Shown here: positions 7,725 to 17,183 of the stretch, piece after piece
How positions within the stretch are numbered: the first letter of the stretch is position 1
How the letters are laid out: each line of letters begins with the position of its first letter
Origin: Ancylobacter novellus
Lineage (GTDB): Bacteria; Pseudomonadota; Alphaproteobacteria; Rhizobiales; Methylopilaceae
NCBI GenBank assembly: GCA_003241695.1
Contig: QFPN01000001.1
Location: 434,001 to 498,000 of the forward strand
Length of the DNA: 64,000 nucleotides
Direction: 5' to 3'
The notes under the pieces: model-generated
The model's database searches: none
The model's input: the letters and a program-made list of their open reading frames with translations, nothing else
What the model was told of the DNA's origin: nothing
Translations under genes and position numbers: made by a program

Positions 7725-9266
7725 TCAGCCCGAGAAGACTTCCAGACGTTCGATCCGGCGTCCGTCGACGCCGCGCACGGCGAAGCGGCGTCCGCCCCAG
7801 TCGAAGGTTTCGCCGTCCTCCGGAAGACGGCCGAGGACGCTGAGCGCGAAGCCCGCAAGCGTCTCGTGGTCGCCCGCCTCCCGCATGCCGTCGAGTTCAA
7901 GCGCGCGCTCCGCGTCGTCGACGCTCATGCGCCCGTCGAGAAGCCATGATCCGTCCGGACGCCGCTCCGCGTCCGGCTCCTCCTCGCCTTCCCGCTCGGG
8001 CAACTCCCCCGCGATCGCCGCGAGAATGTCGGCGGGCGTGACGACGCCCTGAAGGACGCCGTGCTCGTCCACCACGACCGCCATATGGACGGTCGAGGTC
8101 TTGAAGCGGTCGAGCAGCTTCAGGATCGGCATGGTCTCGATGACGAAGACCGGCTCCCGCACGGCCTCCGCAATCCCGCCGACGCTGGCGCCGATCAGGT
8201 CCTTGGCGTGGACCACGCCGATCACGTCCTCGATCTCGCCGCGGCATGCGGGAAAGCGCGAGCGGCCGCTCCGGCGGACCGTATCGATCGACGCCGCGAG
8301 GTCGGCGTTCACGTCGAGCCACGCGACTTCGCGGCGCGGCGTCATGATCGAGCGGACCGAGCGGTTCCCGAGCGTCAGCATGCGCTCGATCATCTCGCTT
8401 TCGGCGGGCGAGAACACCTCGCCGCCGCCGGCCTCCGCAAGCGCCGCCACCTCGGCCTGCGCGTCGGCGTTCGTCTCGCCCCTCCCTCCGCGCAGAAGCC
8501 GCAGCACGGCGTCGGCGGTGCGGTCGCGCAGATCCGCGGTCGTCACGCGCCTGCGGACGTTGCGCCGGCCGATCTGGTTGAAGGCCTCGATCAGGATCGA
8601 GAAGCCGATCGCGGCGTAGAGATAGCCCTTCGGGATGTGGAAGCCGAGGCCCTCGACCACGAGGCTGAAGCCGATCATCAGGAGCAGACCGAGGCACAGC
8701 ACCACCACGGTCGGATGGCGGCCGACGAAGGCCATCAGCGGCTTCGACGCCACGATCATCACGCCCATCGCGACGATCACCGCGATCACCATGATGGACA
8801 GGTGGCTGACCATGCCGACCGCGGTGATGACGCTGTCGAGCGAGAACACCGCGTCGAGCACGATGATCTGCAGGATGACCTGCCAGAACACCGCGTCCGC
8901 AGCGCCGCGCTGCTTGTGATGGGTCGCGCCCTCCAGCCGCTCGTGCAGCTCCATCGTCCCCTTGAACAGCAGGAACAGGCCGCCGCCGATCAGGATGATG
9001 TCGCGCCAGGAGATCTCCGAGCCGAAGACCGTGAACAGCGTCTCGGTGAGCGTCACGATCCAGGAGATCGAAGCGAGCAGGATCAGCCGCATTCCGAGCG
9101 CGAGCGACAGGCCGAGCAGGCGGGCCTTGTCGCGCTGATGCTCGGGCAGCTTGTCGGCGAGGATCGCGATGAAGACGAGGTTGTCGATGCCGAGCACCAC
9201 CTCGAGCACGATCAGGGTGGCGAGGCCGGCCCAGGCGGCGGGATCGGCGATCCATTCGAACAGCAT
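7725..9266 (-). CDS. TerC-family membrane protein with CBS and CorC/HlyC domains
   Basis: A 513-residue inner-membrane protein. Residues 1-235 are a TerC/YoaE-type domain with seven predicted helices and the acidic intramembrane motifs EVVLGIDN and [10 protein letters not shown], which probably bind a metal ion. Two CBS domains follow (about 295-410, starting near RSIMTPR) and then a CorC/HlyC transporter-associated domain (about 430-510). TerC proteins have been linked to metal homeostasis, including manganese efflux during secretion; the CBS pair suggests nucleotide sensing. It is transcribed alone: the upstream gene is 249 bases away with a strong hairpin between. The substrate cannot be read from the sequence. 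Confidence 0.9.
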   Translation of the reverse strand: MLFEWIADPAAWAGLATLIVLEVVLGIDNLVFIAILADKLPEHQRDKARLLGLSLALGMRLILLASISWIVTLTETLFTVFGSEISWRDIILIGGGLFLLFKGTMELHERLEGATHHKQRGAADAVFWQVILQIIVLDAVFSLDSVITAVGMVSHLSIMVIAVIVAMGVMIVASKPLMAFVGRHPTVVVLCLGLLLMIGFSLVVEGLGFHIPKGYLYAAIGFSILIEAFNQIGRRNVRRRVTTADLRDRTADAVLRLLRGGRGETNADAQAEVAALAEAGGGEVFSPAESEMIERMLTLGNRSVRSIMTPRREVAWLDVNADLAASIDTVRRSGRSRFPACRGEIEDVIGVVHAKDLIGASVGGIAEAVREPVFVIETMPILKLLDRFKTSTVHMAVVVDEHGVLQGVVTPADILAAIAGELPEREGEEEPDAERRPDGSWLLDGRMSVDDAERALELDGMREAGDHETLAGFALSVLGRLPEDGETFDWGGRRFAVRGVDGRRIERLEVFSG

Positions 9267-9370
9267 GGCGCGTCGGCGCAGGCGCGGTTCGCGCCCCGCC
9301 GTCCTTTCGGCTCAGGGATTTGAGGGGAAATCGATCACGGAACGGGCCGCGTCGGCGAACGGGATCGAAC

Positions 9371-9407
9371 GCGACCGCCGCCGTCGCCCGCCGACGGCGG
9401 CGGTCGC
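9371..9407. terminator. Strong GC hairpin between DUF2076 and TerC genes
   Basis: A perfect 16-base inverted repeat, GCGACCGCCGCCGTCG (9371-9386) with its complement at 9392-9407, closes a 5-base loop. There is no run of T after it on the leftward strand, so it may be a terminator, a transcript-stability hairpin or a repeat. A second hairpin (GGCGGCCGG with its complement, about 9474-9502) lies nearer the DUF2076 stop. Confidence 0.5.
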
Positions 9408-9515
9408 GAGGGCCTTGATGCGTGAGGCGTCGGTCGGGGGCATGGGGTCCTGGGCGACGGGCCCTGAATAGCGGCGGCCGGAAACGATCGTCCCCGGCCG
9501 CCGGTTTTCTATCCG

Positions 9516-10163
9516 TCAGCCGACGTCTTCGTCATCCCCGCCGAAGAGCGATCCGAAGATCCCGCCGCCGTCGTCCGCCTCGGGCTCGGCGGCGGCGGTC
9601 TGGGCAGGCTGCTCCGGGGCCGCGGCCGGCGCCTCCGCGGCCTTGGCTTCGTCGCCGCCGCCGAACATCGATCCGATGGCGTTGCCGATGAGCACGCCGC
9701 CGGCGACGCCCATCGCCGTCTGAGCCGCGCCCGCCAGGAACCCGCCGCCGCGGCCCGGCTGGGCCGGCGCCTGTCCGGCCGCCATTCCGCCCGGCGCGCC
9801 CGTCGGAGCCCCCATCGGCGCGTTCGCCGGCGCGCCCACGGCGGAGCGCACTGGCGACACGGGGACGGAGGTCCTCGACCGGTCCGGCTGCGAACCGCCT
9901 CCGAACAGTCCGGAGAAGAAGCCGCCCGGCGCCGGACGCTCGCTCGCCTGGCGCTCGAGCTCGGCGATGCGCTGCTCGGCCTGCTGCAGCGCGTAGTCCT
10001 GCATGACGATGGTCTGCGCCATGAAGTAGGGCGCGTTGGGGCTCGCCGCGATCCGGTCGCGGATCAGGGCGTCGGCCTCCGGATCCTTCGGCGGGCTGCG
10101 CCGGTCGACCTCGCCGAGGCGGCTGAACAGCCCTTCGATGGCCTGGCGGTCCTGGGTCTCCAT
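9516..10163 (-). CDS. DUF2076 family protein
   Basis: A 215-residue protein of the DUF2076 type. The N-terminal part (1-85) is helical and polar, with ETQDRQAIEGLFSRLGEVD and PYFMAQTIVMQDYALQQAEQRI typical of the family. A Pro/Gly/Ala-rich low-complexity linker follows (about 95-150), then a glycine-zipper-like segment (GFLAGAAQTAMGVAGGVLIG) and an acidic tail with FGGDDEDVG. Such proteins are common in Hyphomicrobiales, described as putative periplasmic ligand-binding or envelope-associated, without a clear function. ATG 10163 is chosen over an upstream one at 10229 because the family begins at MET-Q-D-R. It is a single-gene unit. Confidence 0.8.
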   Translation of the reverse strand: METQDRQAIEGLFSRLGEVDRRSPPKDPEADALIRDRIAASPNAPYFMAQTIVMQDYALQQAEQRIAELERQASERPAPGGFFSGLFGGGSQPDRSRTSVPVSPVRSAVGAPANAPMGAPTGAPGGMAAGQAPAQPGRGGGFLAGAAQTAMGVAGGVLIGNAIGSMFGGGDEAKAAEAPAAAPEQPAQTAAAEPEADDGGGIFGSLFGGDDEDVG

Positions 10164-10404
10164 TTCGGTTCGTCTCCAAATCCTGTGATGACGTCGCAAG
10201 TCTTCCGCCGCCGCCCGAGGCGTCGCCATGATGTCTTGCGATAGGGATGACGCATGACGAACGCGCGCGCCTGGCAGCGGCGCGGTCTCTGCGATCGAGA
10301 GTCAGTCGTTCTGGATCATGCGGGCGTAACTATAGCGCGCGGCCGCCCCGATCATCATCACGATCGGATCACGTTTGTGTAGAGACGTTCCGAGGCGAAG
10401 ACGA

Positions 10405-11577
10405 TCAGCGCGCGCGCCGCTCGATCGCCGCGCGATAGACGTCGAGATAGCGGGCCGCGACGGCCGGCCACGCGTAGCCGCGCGCCTCCCCCATGAGCCG
10501 TTCGGGCAGCGCGGGATCCGCCGCGCGCGCCGCATAGGCGGCTTCGAGCGCGTCTACGGCAGCGGAGGCGTTCGAAAAATCAGCCGCGACGATCGCCTCG
10601 TGTCGTCGCGCGAGACCCGCGAAGGCCGGGTTCGGATGGACAACGGGCGCAAGCCCCGCGCTCATCGCCTCGATCAGCGCGACGCCGAAGCCCTCGAACT
10701 CGGACGCCGAGGCGAACAGCGAACAGCCGCGCAGCACGTCCGCGACCGCGCGGTCGTCGAGGCCGACATGGAGCGTCGCGGCGTCCGCGACGCCGGCCGC
10801 CGCGATCATTCCGCATATGTCGGCTTCCGACCAGTCGGAGGGGCCGCCGACGATGTCGAGCCGCCAGGACGGATCGCGGCGACGAAGCTCCGCGAAGGCC
10901 GCGACCAGCCGGTCGAGGCGCTTGTTCTTCGAGAAGCGTCCGAGCGTGGCGATCCGCCGAACCGGCTCGGGCGACGACGCGCCCGCGAATTTCGCGACGT
11001 CGGCGCCGTTCTCGACGATCGTCAGCCGCGAGGACGCGATCGTGGAGAACTGCGTCGCGTCGCTTTCGCTGCAGGCCACGATGGCGTCGTAGAGATTGGC
11101 GGTGAGCCGGGTCGGTCCGTTGAACCAGAGCTTCTTCAGCCCCGAGAAGTCGCCGGTGTGGAAGAAGCCGCCATGGGTGGTGGCGACGATCGGCGCGCGG
11201 CGCACGAGATTGGCGAGCGCGATCCAGTCGAAGAAGAAGTCGACCGCGTGGACGTGGACGACATCGGCGCCGCCAAGATGCCGGAAAGCCTGCGGCGCGA
11301 TGGGATAGCGGCTCGACCCCGAAAAGGGCACGCGGCGGATCGGGATCTCGCCGAGCGCATCGACGGGGGCCAGCGTCTCGCCCGGCTTCGAAAAGAGGCG
11401 GTCGAGCGTCAGCACCCTGGCCGACGATCCGAGGCGGATCTGCTCGCGGGCGAGGTTCGCCACCACGTCCTCGAGGCCGCCGCGGTTCGGATGGAACTGC
11501 CGCACGATGTGGACGATCGAGAGACGGTCGAGCGGGACCGCGGCGGCGAGGCTCGGGTTCTTCATCGGCGCATTCAC
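10405..11577 (-). CDS. Glycosyltransferase family 4 protein
   Basis: A 390-residue GT-B fold glycosyltransferase and the last gene of the leftward exopolysaccharide operon. The N-terminal Rossmann domain begins with SIVHIVRQFHPNRGGLEDVV. The C-terminal nucleotide-sugar domain contains ATLGRFSKNKRLDRL and the GT4 E-x7-E motif in EGFGVALIEAM. It should transfer a sugar to the growing lipid-linked repeat unit on the cytoplasmic side of the membrane. A GTG start at 11577 is preferred to ATG 11565 because AGGAGG lies 5 bases before the GTG. It begins 10 bases after the GH5 stop. Confidence 0.9.
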   Translation of the reverse strand: MNAPMKNPSLAAAVPLDRLSIVHIVRQFHPNRGGLEDVVANLAREQIRLGSSARVLTLDRLFSKPGETLAPVDALGEIPIRRVPFSGSSRYPIAPQAFRHLGGADVVHVHAVDFFFDWIALANLVRRAPIVATTHGGFFHTGDFSGLKKLWFNGPTRLTANLYDAIVACSESDATQFSTIASSRLTIVENGADVAKFAGASSPEPVRRIATLGRFSKNKRLDRLVAAFAELRRRDPSWRLDIVGGPSDWSEADICGMIAAAGVADAATLHVGLDDRAVADVLRGCSLFASASEFEGFGVALIEAMSAGLAPVVHPNPAFAGLARRHEAIVAADFSNASAAVDALEAAYAARAADPALPERLMGEARGYAWPAVAARYLDVYRAAIERRAR

Positions 11578-11587
11578 GATCGCCTCC

Positions 11588-12610
11588 TCATGGCCTTGCC
11601 GAGAGATCGCATGCCGAGCCGCCGGCCATCAGGGGCTTCAGCGCCGCCATCTGGGGAGCTTCGCCCGAAGCCGTCGGCTCGAGATTGAACATGTAGTCCT
11701 TCGGCCACCACGCCCCCGCGCTCCAGACGGTCCAGCCGATCCAGAGGTCGGGAGCGGCGTTGAGCTTGCCGATCATGGTCTTCATCGCCTCGACGCAAGG
11801 CGCTTGAGACGAGGCCGCCACCTCTCCGAGGAAACCGCGCAGGCCGTTCTGTTTCAGCCAGGCCGACACGTCGTCGATCGCCTTGATCGCGCGGTCGGCC
11901 GCCGGACAATCGGGCGAGCGGCCGGAGAAGTCGGCGTCGAGATACTGGTGGAAGTCGAAGGCCATCCGGCCGAGCGGATCGGAGACGGCGAGCATCTCGA
12001 CGTCGTTGCGCCCGGTCGAGAGAGCGCTCCCCCAACTGTGCGCGCCGGTATAGGCCGTGCCCGGAACGATCAGGAAGTTGAGCGCCCCGGTTTTCCGTAT
12101 CGCCGCGATCGCGGCGTTCGCGGCCTCGGCCCATTCCGCCGCTCCGATGTCGTAGGGCTCGTTCATGAGCGAGAACACGACGGTCGGCTTCGTCTTGAAG
12201 CGGATCGCGAGTCGGCTCCAGAAATCCGCGAAGGCCGAAAGCGGCGCGGTCTTCGCGCCGATCATCGCGCCCCGATAATGCGCGTAGTTGTGCGGATCGA
12301 GCACGACCGCGAGCCCGGCCGCTTTCGCGGCGTCGACCGCGTCTTCGAGCCGCTTGAGCTCGGCTGCGTCGAAGGCCGCGCCGAGCCGCGGCTGCAGGCG
12401 CTCCCAGCGGAACGGCAGCCGGATCGCCGTCGCGCCGGTCGCGGCGATCCGGGCGAGCGCCTCGGACGAAGGATAGGCGTAGTCGAAGTTCGGACGTCCC
12501 GGCAGGTCGCCGAACTCGGCCCCCGCCACGTTGACGCCGCGCAGGCACGGCTCCGCGACCGCGGGCGACGCCGCGATCAGGGAGGCGGCGAGCGCGGCGG
12601 CCCGCCTCAC
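11588..12610 (-). CDS. Secreted GH5 family endoglucanase-like glycoside hydrolase
   Basis: A 340-residue protein with a signal peptide (1-20, hydrophobic core AAALAASLIAAS, cleavage after AVA) and a GH5 (beta/alpha)8 barrel. The acid/base glutamate is E151 in LMNEPYD and the nucleophile is E263 in GFLGEVAAS; HNYAHYRG and FDFHQYLD are also typical. It starts at GTG 12610, overlapping the stop of the preceding gene in a GTGA junction. A secreted endo-glycanase within an exopolysaccharide operon usually trims or releases the polymer during export. It is probably active on a beta-1,4-linked glucan-like backbone, but substrate specificity is inferred. Confidence 0.9.
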   Translation of the reverse strand: MRRAAALAASLIAASPAVAEPCLRGVNVAGAEFGDLPGRPNFDYAYPSSEALARIAATGATAIRLPFRWERLQPRLGAAFDAAELKRLEDAVDAAKAAGLAVVLDPHNYAHYRGAMIGAKTAPLSAFADFWSRLAIRFKTKPTVVFSLMNEPYDIGAAEWAEAANAAIAAIRKTGALNFLIVPGTAYTGAHSWGSALSTGRNDVEMLAVSDPLGRMAFDFHQYLDADFSGRSPDCPAADRAIKAIDDVSAWLKQNGLRGFLGEVAASSQAPCVEAMKTMIGKLNAAPDLWIGWTVWSAGAWWPKDYMFNLEPTASGEAPQMAALKPLMAGGSACDLSARP

Positions 12611-14418
12611 GCCGCGAAGACGTCCTTCAGCGTCGCGAGCAGGCGCGCGCGCGCGCCCTTGTGGGTGAAGTTGTGGTCGGAGTCGGCGACCATGGCGCGT
12701 TTCACGTTCGGATAGAGCGCGAGGCGACGCCCGCCCTTGCCGAAATAGGTGTCGAGTTCGAGCAGGCCGAGGTCGCCCTCCGAATAGACCACCCAGACAT
12801 TGACCTTGCGGTCCGCCAGGGACTGAAAGCGGCGGTGGACCTCGCGATAGAGCTTCGCCTCGGGAGTCAGTTCCCCGAGCACGGGCGCGAAACGCACCGA
12901 AAGCTTCCGGAACAGCCGCTGCGTCACGTATTTGGCCGCCGGAACCACCCGGAGCTGGCCCTTCAGCAAACGCACGACGCCGTTGCGCTTCCAGAGCGTC
13001 GCGCCGAAGTCGCCGATCGAGCGGTGGGCGTAGCGCAGCGCCTCGTGGATGTCCTCGCGCGGGTCCCAGACGAACCGCTCGGTGTTGATCATTACGAGGT
13101 CGGTGACGAGCGGGTCGCGGACGGCGGCGTTGAAGGCGGCGTAGGAGCCGCTGCAGCGTCCCATCAGCGCGACGTTTTCGAACCCCTGCGCCCGCATCTC
13201 GGCCGCCGCGGCGCGGACGTCGTCGACCTGCCCGTCGGAATACAGGACCTCTTCGGCGCCGCCGGGCGAAGGCGGACTGTCGCCGATCCCGGCGGAATCG
13301 AAGCGCAGCGACGCGATCCCGAGACACGCAAGCGCGCGCGCCTGCTCGATCGTCGCCCGGCCCCAGCCGATGTGATAGTCGCGGCCCGCATTGGCGAAGA
13401 CGATCGCACGGCCGCCCGACGGCCGGTCCGGCGCGCAGATCACGCCGAAGAGGCGCCCGTCCGGGCCGAAGCGCACGGGACGCTCGCTGAAGCCCTCGCC
13501 GAGGAGTTCGCCCGCCGTTACGGGTTCGGGCCGCGGCGCGGCCTCGGCCGGAGCGACGAGTTCCGCGAGCCAGGCCGCGACCTTGCGCAGCAGCGGCAGC
13601 GGAGGCCGCGCCTGGGTCGGGTCGGTGGCGAGGATCTCGTAGCCCTCGTAGGCGAGCCGGTCGACTGAGACGCCGAGAGCGTCAAGCCGTTCCGCGAAAC
13701 GCTCGTCGCCGCCGTGGTTGGCGCGGCCGACAACCAGCGCCGCAGGCGCCGGCGCTTCGGCCAGTTCCCGGATGTCCAGCGCCTTGAGCGCCGGCAGGCG
13801 TCCCGGATCGATCGCGATCCCGCCCACCACGCAGCCGCCTTCGTGATCTGGGTCCGGCCCGATGCCGATCACGTCGGTCAGCATCGCGCCCCAGAGAGCG
13901 AGTTCGCGGAGATAGATGCGCCCGCTCGTGACCGGCGCCATGAAGGCTGCGCCGGCCAGCGGGCCGAGGTCGGCCGCGGCGAGCGCGGCCAGAGCGCCGC
14001 CGACGCCCTGCCCGACGATCGCGATGCGCCGACGTCCGGTCGCCTCGCGCAGGAAGCGGGCCGCGGAAACGACGGCCGCGCGCCAGTCGTCGATCCCGGA
14101 CGGGTTTTCCGGCTCGAGCGCGTCGCCGACGCCCGGAAGATCGAAGCGCAGGCACGGAACGCCGGCCGCCGAGATCTCTTCGGCGAGCGCGCGCCATGTG
14201 GTGCGGACGCACATTTCCTCATAGCCGACCGCGCCGATCATGAGCACGGCGAGCGGAGCGTCGCCCGGATAGAGAAAACCCATCGTTCCGTCGAACACGA
14301 CCGGCGTTCCGAGCGCGACGGCCGCCTCGGCGCCGGCCTCCGGAACGGAGACCCCGGCGACGCGCGCCGCCGGAAGAAACGCCAGGTCCGCGGCCAAGAC
14401 GCCTGCTGCCGGGATCAT
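12607..14418 (-). CDS. Tandem alpha/beta-hydrolase protein with altered nucleophiles
   Basis: A 603-residue soluble protein with two alpha/beta-hydrolase domains (about 40-275 and 310-600), resembling the exosortase-system-associated hydrolases of polysaccharide loci. In the first domain the nucleophile elbow reads G136-Q-G-V-G140, so the serine is replaced by glycine. In the second it reads G420-R-C422-S-G424, so cysteine stands at the nucleophile position; a late DSDHNFTHKG supplies the expected histidine. The first domain therefore looks inactive and the second could be a Cys-dependent hydrolase or acyltransferase. It lies between the flippase and the GH5 gene, overlapping the latter by 4 bases. 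It may modify or proofread the sugar unit; no exosortase gene is visible nearby. Confidence 0.75.
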   Translation of the reverse strand: MIPAAGVLAADLAFLPAARVAGVSVPEAGAEAAVALGTPVVFDGTMGFLYPGDAPLAVLMIGAVGYEEMCVRTTWRALAEEISAAGVPCLRFDLPGVGDALEPENPSGIDDWRAAVVSAARFLREATGRRRIAIVGQGVGGALAALAAADLGPLAGAAFMAPVTSGRIYLRELALWGAMLTDVIGIGPDPDHEGGCVVGGIAIDPGRLPALKALDIRELAEAPAPAALVVGRANHGGDERFAERLDALGVSVDRLAYEGYEILATDPTQARPPLPLLRKVAAWLAELVAPAEAAPRPEPVTAGELLGEGFSERPVRFGPDGRLFGVICAPDRPSGGRAIVFANAGRDYHIGWGRATIEQARALACLGIASLRFDSAGIGDSPPSPGGAEEVLYSDGQVDDVRAAAAEMRAQGFENVALMGRCSGSYAAFNAAVRDPLVTDLVMINTERFVWDPREDIHEALRYAHRSIGDFGATLWKRNGVVRLLKGQLRVVPAAKYVTQRLFRKLSVRFAPVLGELTPEAKLYREVHRRFQSLADRKVNVWVVYSEGDLGLLELDTYFGKGGRRLALYPNVKRAMVADSDHNFTHKGARARLLATLKDVFAA

Positions 14419-14455
14419 CGGGTCGTCTCCGTCTGCGGTGCGATGGTTGAAAAGG

Positions 14456-15835
14456 TCATTCGGCCGGCTCCAGCCGGGCGCGGAGCGCCGCCGAATTCGC
14501 GAAGGCGCCGTCCTTGGGCGCGCCGCCGAACAGGAAGGGGCGGAAGAACGCCGTCGCCATGTTGTCGATGCCCCAGGCCCCGGCGATCCAGCGGGCCGCG
14601 GCGTAGTTCGAGGCCAGCGAGAAGACGAGGCCGGCGGCCGCGATCCCGATCAGACCGAACGTCACGCCCGAGACGTAGAGCAGGCCGAGATAGACCACGA
14701 ACAGGACGAGCCGGACGATCAGGAAGAAGCGCTCGCCGCCGCCGATCATCAGCAGCCAGGAGCCGGGGCCGAAGAACGCCTGACCGACCGCAAGCGCGCA
14801 CAGCACGACCAGCACGTCGGAATGCTGCACGAATTCGGCGTTGAACAGGTAGAGCACGAAGGGCGCGACGATCGCGAGGCAGAGCGCGCCGAACAGCGAG
14901 ATGCAGAATGCGCCGAGCGAAAGCTTGCCGATAAGCTTCTGCGCGCCCGCCCGGTCGCCCTGCTGGAAGCGAGCGGCGATCAGCGGGATGCCCACCGTGT
15001 CGATCGCGGTGACGGGCAAGGTGAGCAGCATCGCGATCCTGAGCGCGACGAAATAGAACGCCGCCTTGTCGAGCCCGAGCAGCGCGCCGATCACGATGGT
15101 CTCGAGATAGGCCTGGGCCGAGTTCAGGACGTTGTTGGCGATGAAGTAGCCGGTCTCGGCGCGCCATTCGCGCGGCGCGGGCCGCCCCTCCGCCTTCAGC
15201 CAGGCGGTTCCCTCGTCCTTGAAGAAATGCGCGATCTGATAGGCGGTCGCGAGCCCGAGCAGCAGCGTCACGACCGCCATCGCGGCCGCCCCGCCCGACA
15301 GCAGCCCTGCGCCCGCCGCGAGGCAGAAGCCGGCCGCCGACGCGCTCCGCCAGACGATCTCGCGCGGCGCGAGCGACAGGGTGATGCGGCCATGGATGCG
15401 GAAATAGTTCTGCAGATACTCGCTCGCGGCGAAGATTGCGGCGAACAGCAGCGCGACCCAGAGATACTCGTAAGGGTGCGGCAGATGGCTCCTGAACAGT
15501 AACGCCCCGGCCGCCGCGACGGCGAGCGCGCCGCAGCCGCCCGCGAGCCAGAGCGCGTTGACGCGCAGCAGCGCGCCGTTGAGCGCGTCGCCGGCGGGCG
15601 CGTCGCGGCGATAGTGCTTCACCACGAGGATCTGCTGGCCGAGCACCGCGATCAGTCCCAGCGCGCTGCCGATCGAGAACAGGAAGACGTAGAGGCCGTA
15701 TTCGTCGATGGTCAGCAGCTTGCTCGCGACCAGCAGCACGAGAAAGCTCAGGAAGGTCGAGCCGAAGCGCGAGGTGAAGGCCGAGGCGAAGCGCCGCCAT
15801 TCGACGAATCTCGGCGAGCGCAGCAGCGCGATCAT
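14456..15835 (-). CDS. Polysaccharide flippase (Wzx-like, MOP superfamily)
   Basis: A 459-residue inner-membrane protein with about 12-14 predicted helices, beginning with SRFGSTFLSFLVLLVASKLLTIDEYGLYVFLFS, which is typical of MOP-type lipopolysaccharide and exopolysaccharide flippases. It should move the lipid-linked repeat unit to the periplasmic side for polymerisation. Its start overlaps the stop of the upstream glycosyltransferase in an ATGA junction (15832-15835), and the tandem hydrolase follows after 37 bases, so it is inside the same operon. Confidence 0.88.
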   Translation of the reverse strand: MIALLRSPRFVEWRRFASAFTSRFGSTFLSFLVLLVASKLLTIDEYGLYVFLFSIGSALGLIAVLGQQILVVKHYRRDAPAGDALNGALLRVNALWLAGGCGALAVAAAGALLFRSHLPHPYEYLWVALLFAAIFAASEYLQNYFRIHGRITLSLAPREIVWRSASAAGFCLAAGAGLLSGGAAAMAVVTLLLGLATAYQIAHFFKDEGTAWLKAEGRPAPREWRAETGYFIANNVLNSAQAYLETIVIGALLGLDKAAFYFVALRIAMLLTLPVTAIDTVGIPLIAARFQQGDRAGAQKLIGKLSLGAFCISLFGALCLAIVAPFVLYLFNAEFVQHSDVLVVLCALAVGQAFFGPGSWLLMIGGGERFFLIVRLVLFVVYLGLLYVSGVTFGLIGIAAAGLVFSLASNYAAARWIAGAWGIDNMATAFFRPFLFGGAPKDGAFANSAALRARLEPAE

Positions 15836-17088
15836 GCGCGCGCCTCCGCTTCGCCGAAGCGCCGGGCGGCTCCCGGTGTCGCCCTCAGCGAGGCGAAGAC
15901 GGCGTCGAAACGCGCCGCGATCGCCTCGGGGCGGTAGCGTTCGGCCGCCGCGAGCGCGCCGGCGGAGAGCCGCGCGATCTCGTCCGGATCGGCCGCGAGC
16001 GCCGAAATCGCGGCGGCGAGACCCGCGTCGTCGCCGGGCTCGAAGATGCCGCCGCTGACGCCGGGCTCGATGCTTTCCGGGATGCCGCCCGAGCGCGCGC
16101 CGATCACCGGCACGCCGTTGGCGAAGGCCTCGATCACCACGCGGCCGAACGGCTCGCGGAACAGCGACGGCGTGACCAGCACGTCGATTTGCGGGAAGAA
16201 ATCCTCCGGCTTCGTCCAGCCGAGGAAGCGGGTCTTGTCGGGAAACGCCGCGCGAAGCCGCCGGGCGTAGTCCTCCGGGCCGGAGCCCGCGATCACGAAC
16301 TCGATTCCGGCCTCGCCTTCGAGCCTACGGGCTGCGGCGGCGAGCGTGTCGAGGCCCTTCACCGGATCATGCACGCCGATGAAGCCGAACCGGACCGGAC
16401 GCCCGTCCGGAGCGGGACGAGCGGACGCGCCCTGAACCGGCGGCACCGCGCCCGCAACGACATGGGCGGAGGCGTTCGGGAAGTAGCCGTGCTCGAGATG
16501 GCGGCCCACGATGAAATTTGTCTCTCCGACGACCGCATCGACAAAGCGGGAAGAGAGCTTCTTGCCGTAGGAGGTCGCCTGGCAGGAGCCGCAGGCGCGC
16601 CCGCAGTTGTCGCCGCCCTTGCGCATGCTGGCCTTCCAGCACAGCAGGAAGGCGCTGCGGAGAATGTGCACCGTCGGGATTCCGCAGGACTTCGCCGCCG
16701 CCCAGGTCGCGACGTTCACGTTCTCGATCGAGTCCGTGAGCACGACGTCGGGCCGGAACCGCCGGATCTCGCGGCGCATGACGACGAAGGCGCGCGGGTT
16801 GAAGTTCTCCAGCGCGTGCCAGAGCGCCTTCTTCCATGCCGGTCGGGGCAGCCGGTAATTCCAGTCGACGTTGAGGCTCTTCAGGCGACGCACGGGGACG
16901 CCGTCGAAGATCTCGCGCTTGTCCTCGCCGGAGACGTTGACGACCAAAACCTCGTGGCCGGCCGCGATCAGCAGCTTCGCCACCATCATGGCCGAGATCG
17001 GTCCGCCGCCGTCGATGAAGGGCGGGAAGGCCGCGCAGGCCATCAGGATGCGCGAGCCGCCGTCCCGTATCGTCGCAGGTTCGGACAT
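15832..17088 (-). CDS. Glycosyltransferase family 4 protein with cysteine cluster
   Basis: A 418-residue GT4 glycosyltransferase. The N-terminal domain starts with a glycine-rich acceptor loop (ILMACAAFPPFIDGGGP). The C-terminal domain has FGFIGVHDPVKGLDTL and the E-x7-E motif in REPFGRVVIEAF. Between them lies a cysteine-rich insert (C150, C162, C166, C169) that could bind a metal ion; this insert recurs in a subgroup of GT4 enzymes. It probably adds a sugar to the lipid-linked repeat unit of the exopolysaccharide. It follows the WecG-family gene by 95 bases and overlaps the flippase gene by 4 bases. Confidence 0.9.
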   Translation of the reverse strand: MSEPATIRDGGSRILMACAAFPPFIDGGGPISAMMVAKLLIAAGHEVLVVNVSGEDKREIFDGVPVRRLKSLNVDWNYRLPRPAWKKALWHALENFNPRAFVVMRREIRRFRPDVVLTDSIENVNVATWAAAKSCGIPTVHILRSAFLLCWKASMRKGGDNCGRACGSCQATSYGKKLSSRFVDAVVGETNFIVGRHLEHGYFPNASAHVVAGAVPPVQGASARPAPDGRPVRFGFIGVHDPVKGLDTLAAAARRLEGEAGIEFVIAGSGPEDYARRLRAAFPDKTRFLGWTKPEDFFPQIDVLVTPSLFREPFGRVVIEAFANGVPVIGARSGGIPESIEPGVSGGIFEPGDDAGLAAAISALAADPDEIARLSAGALAAAERYRPEAIAARFDAVFASLRATPGAARRFGEAEARA

Positions 17089-17183
17089 CTAAGCCTTGAA
17101 AGTTGACTGCGCCGCCATTCTGGCGCGCAAGGCGTAAAGATCGGGCGAATGCGCGGGCGGACGCGGGCTCTCCGCGCCGTTTT

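Noticed and set aside
8061..9323. A 420-codon rightward frame opposite the TerC gene
   Set aside because: It is a His/Asp/Arg-rich antisense shadow without family resemblance.
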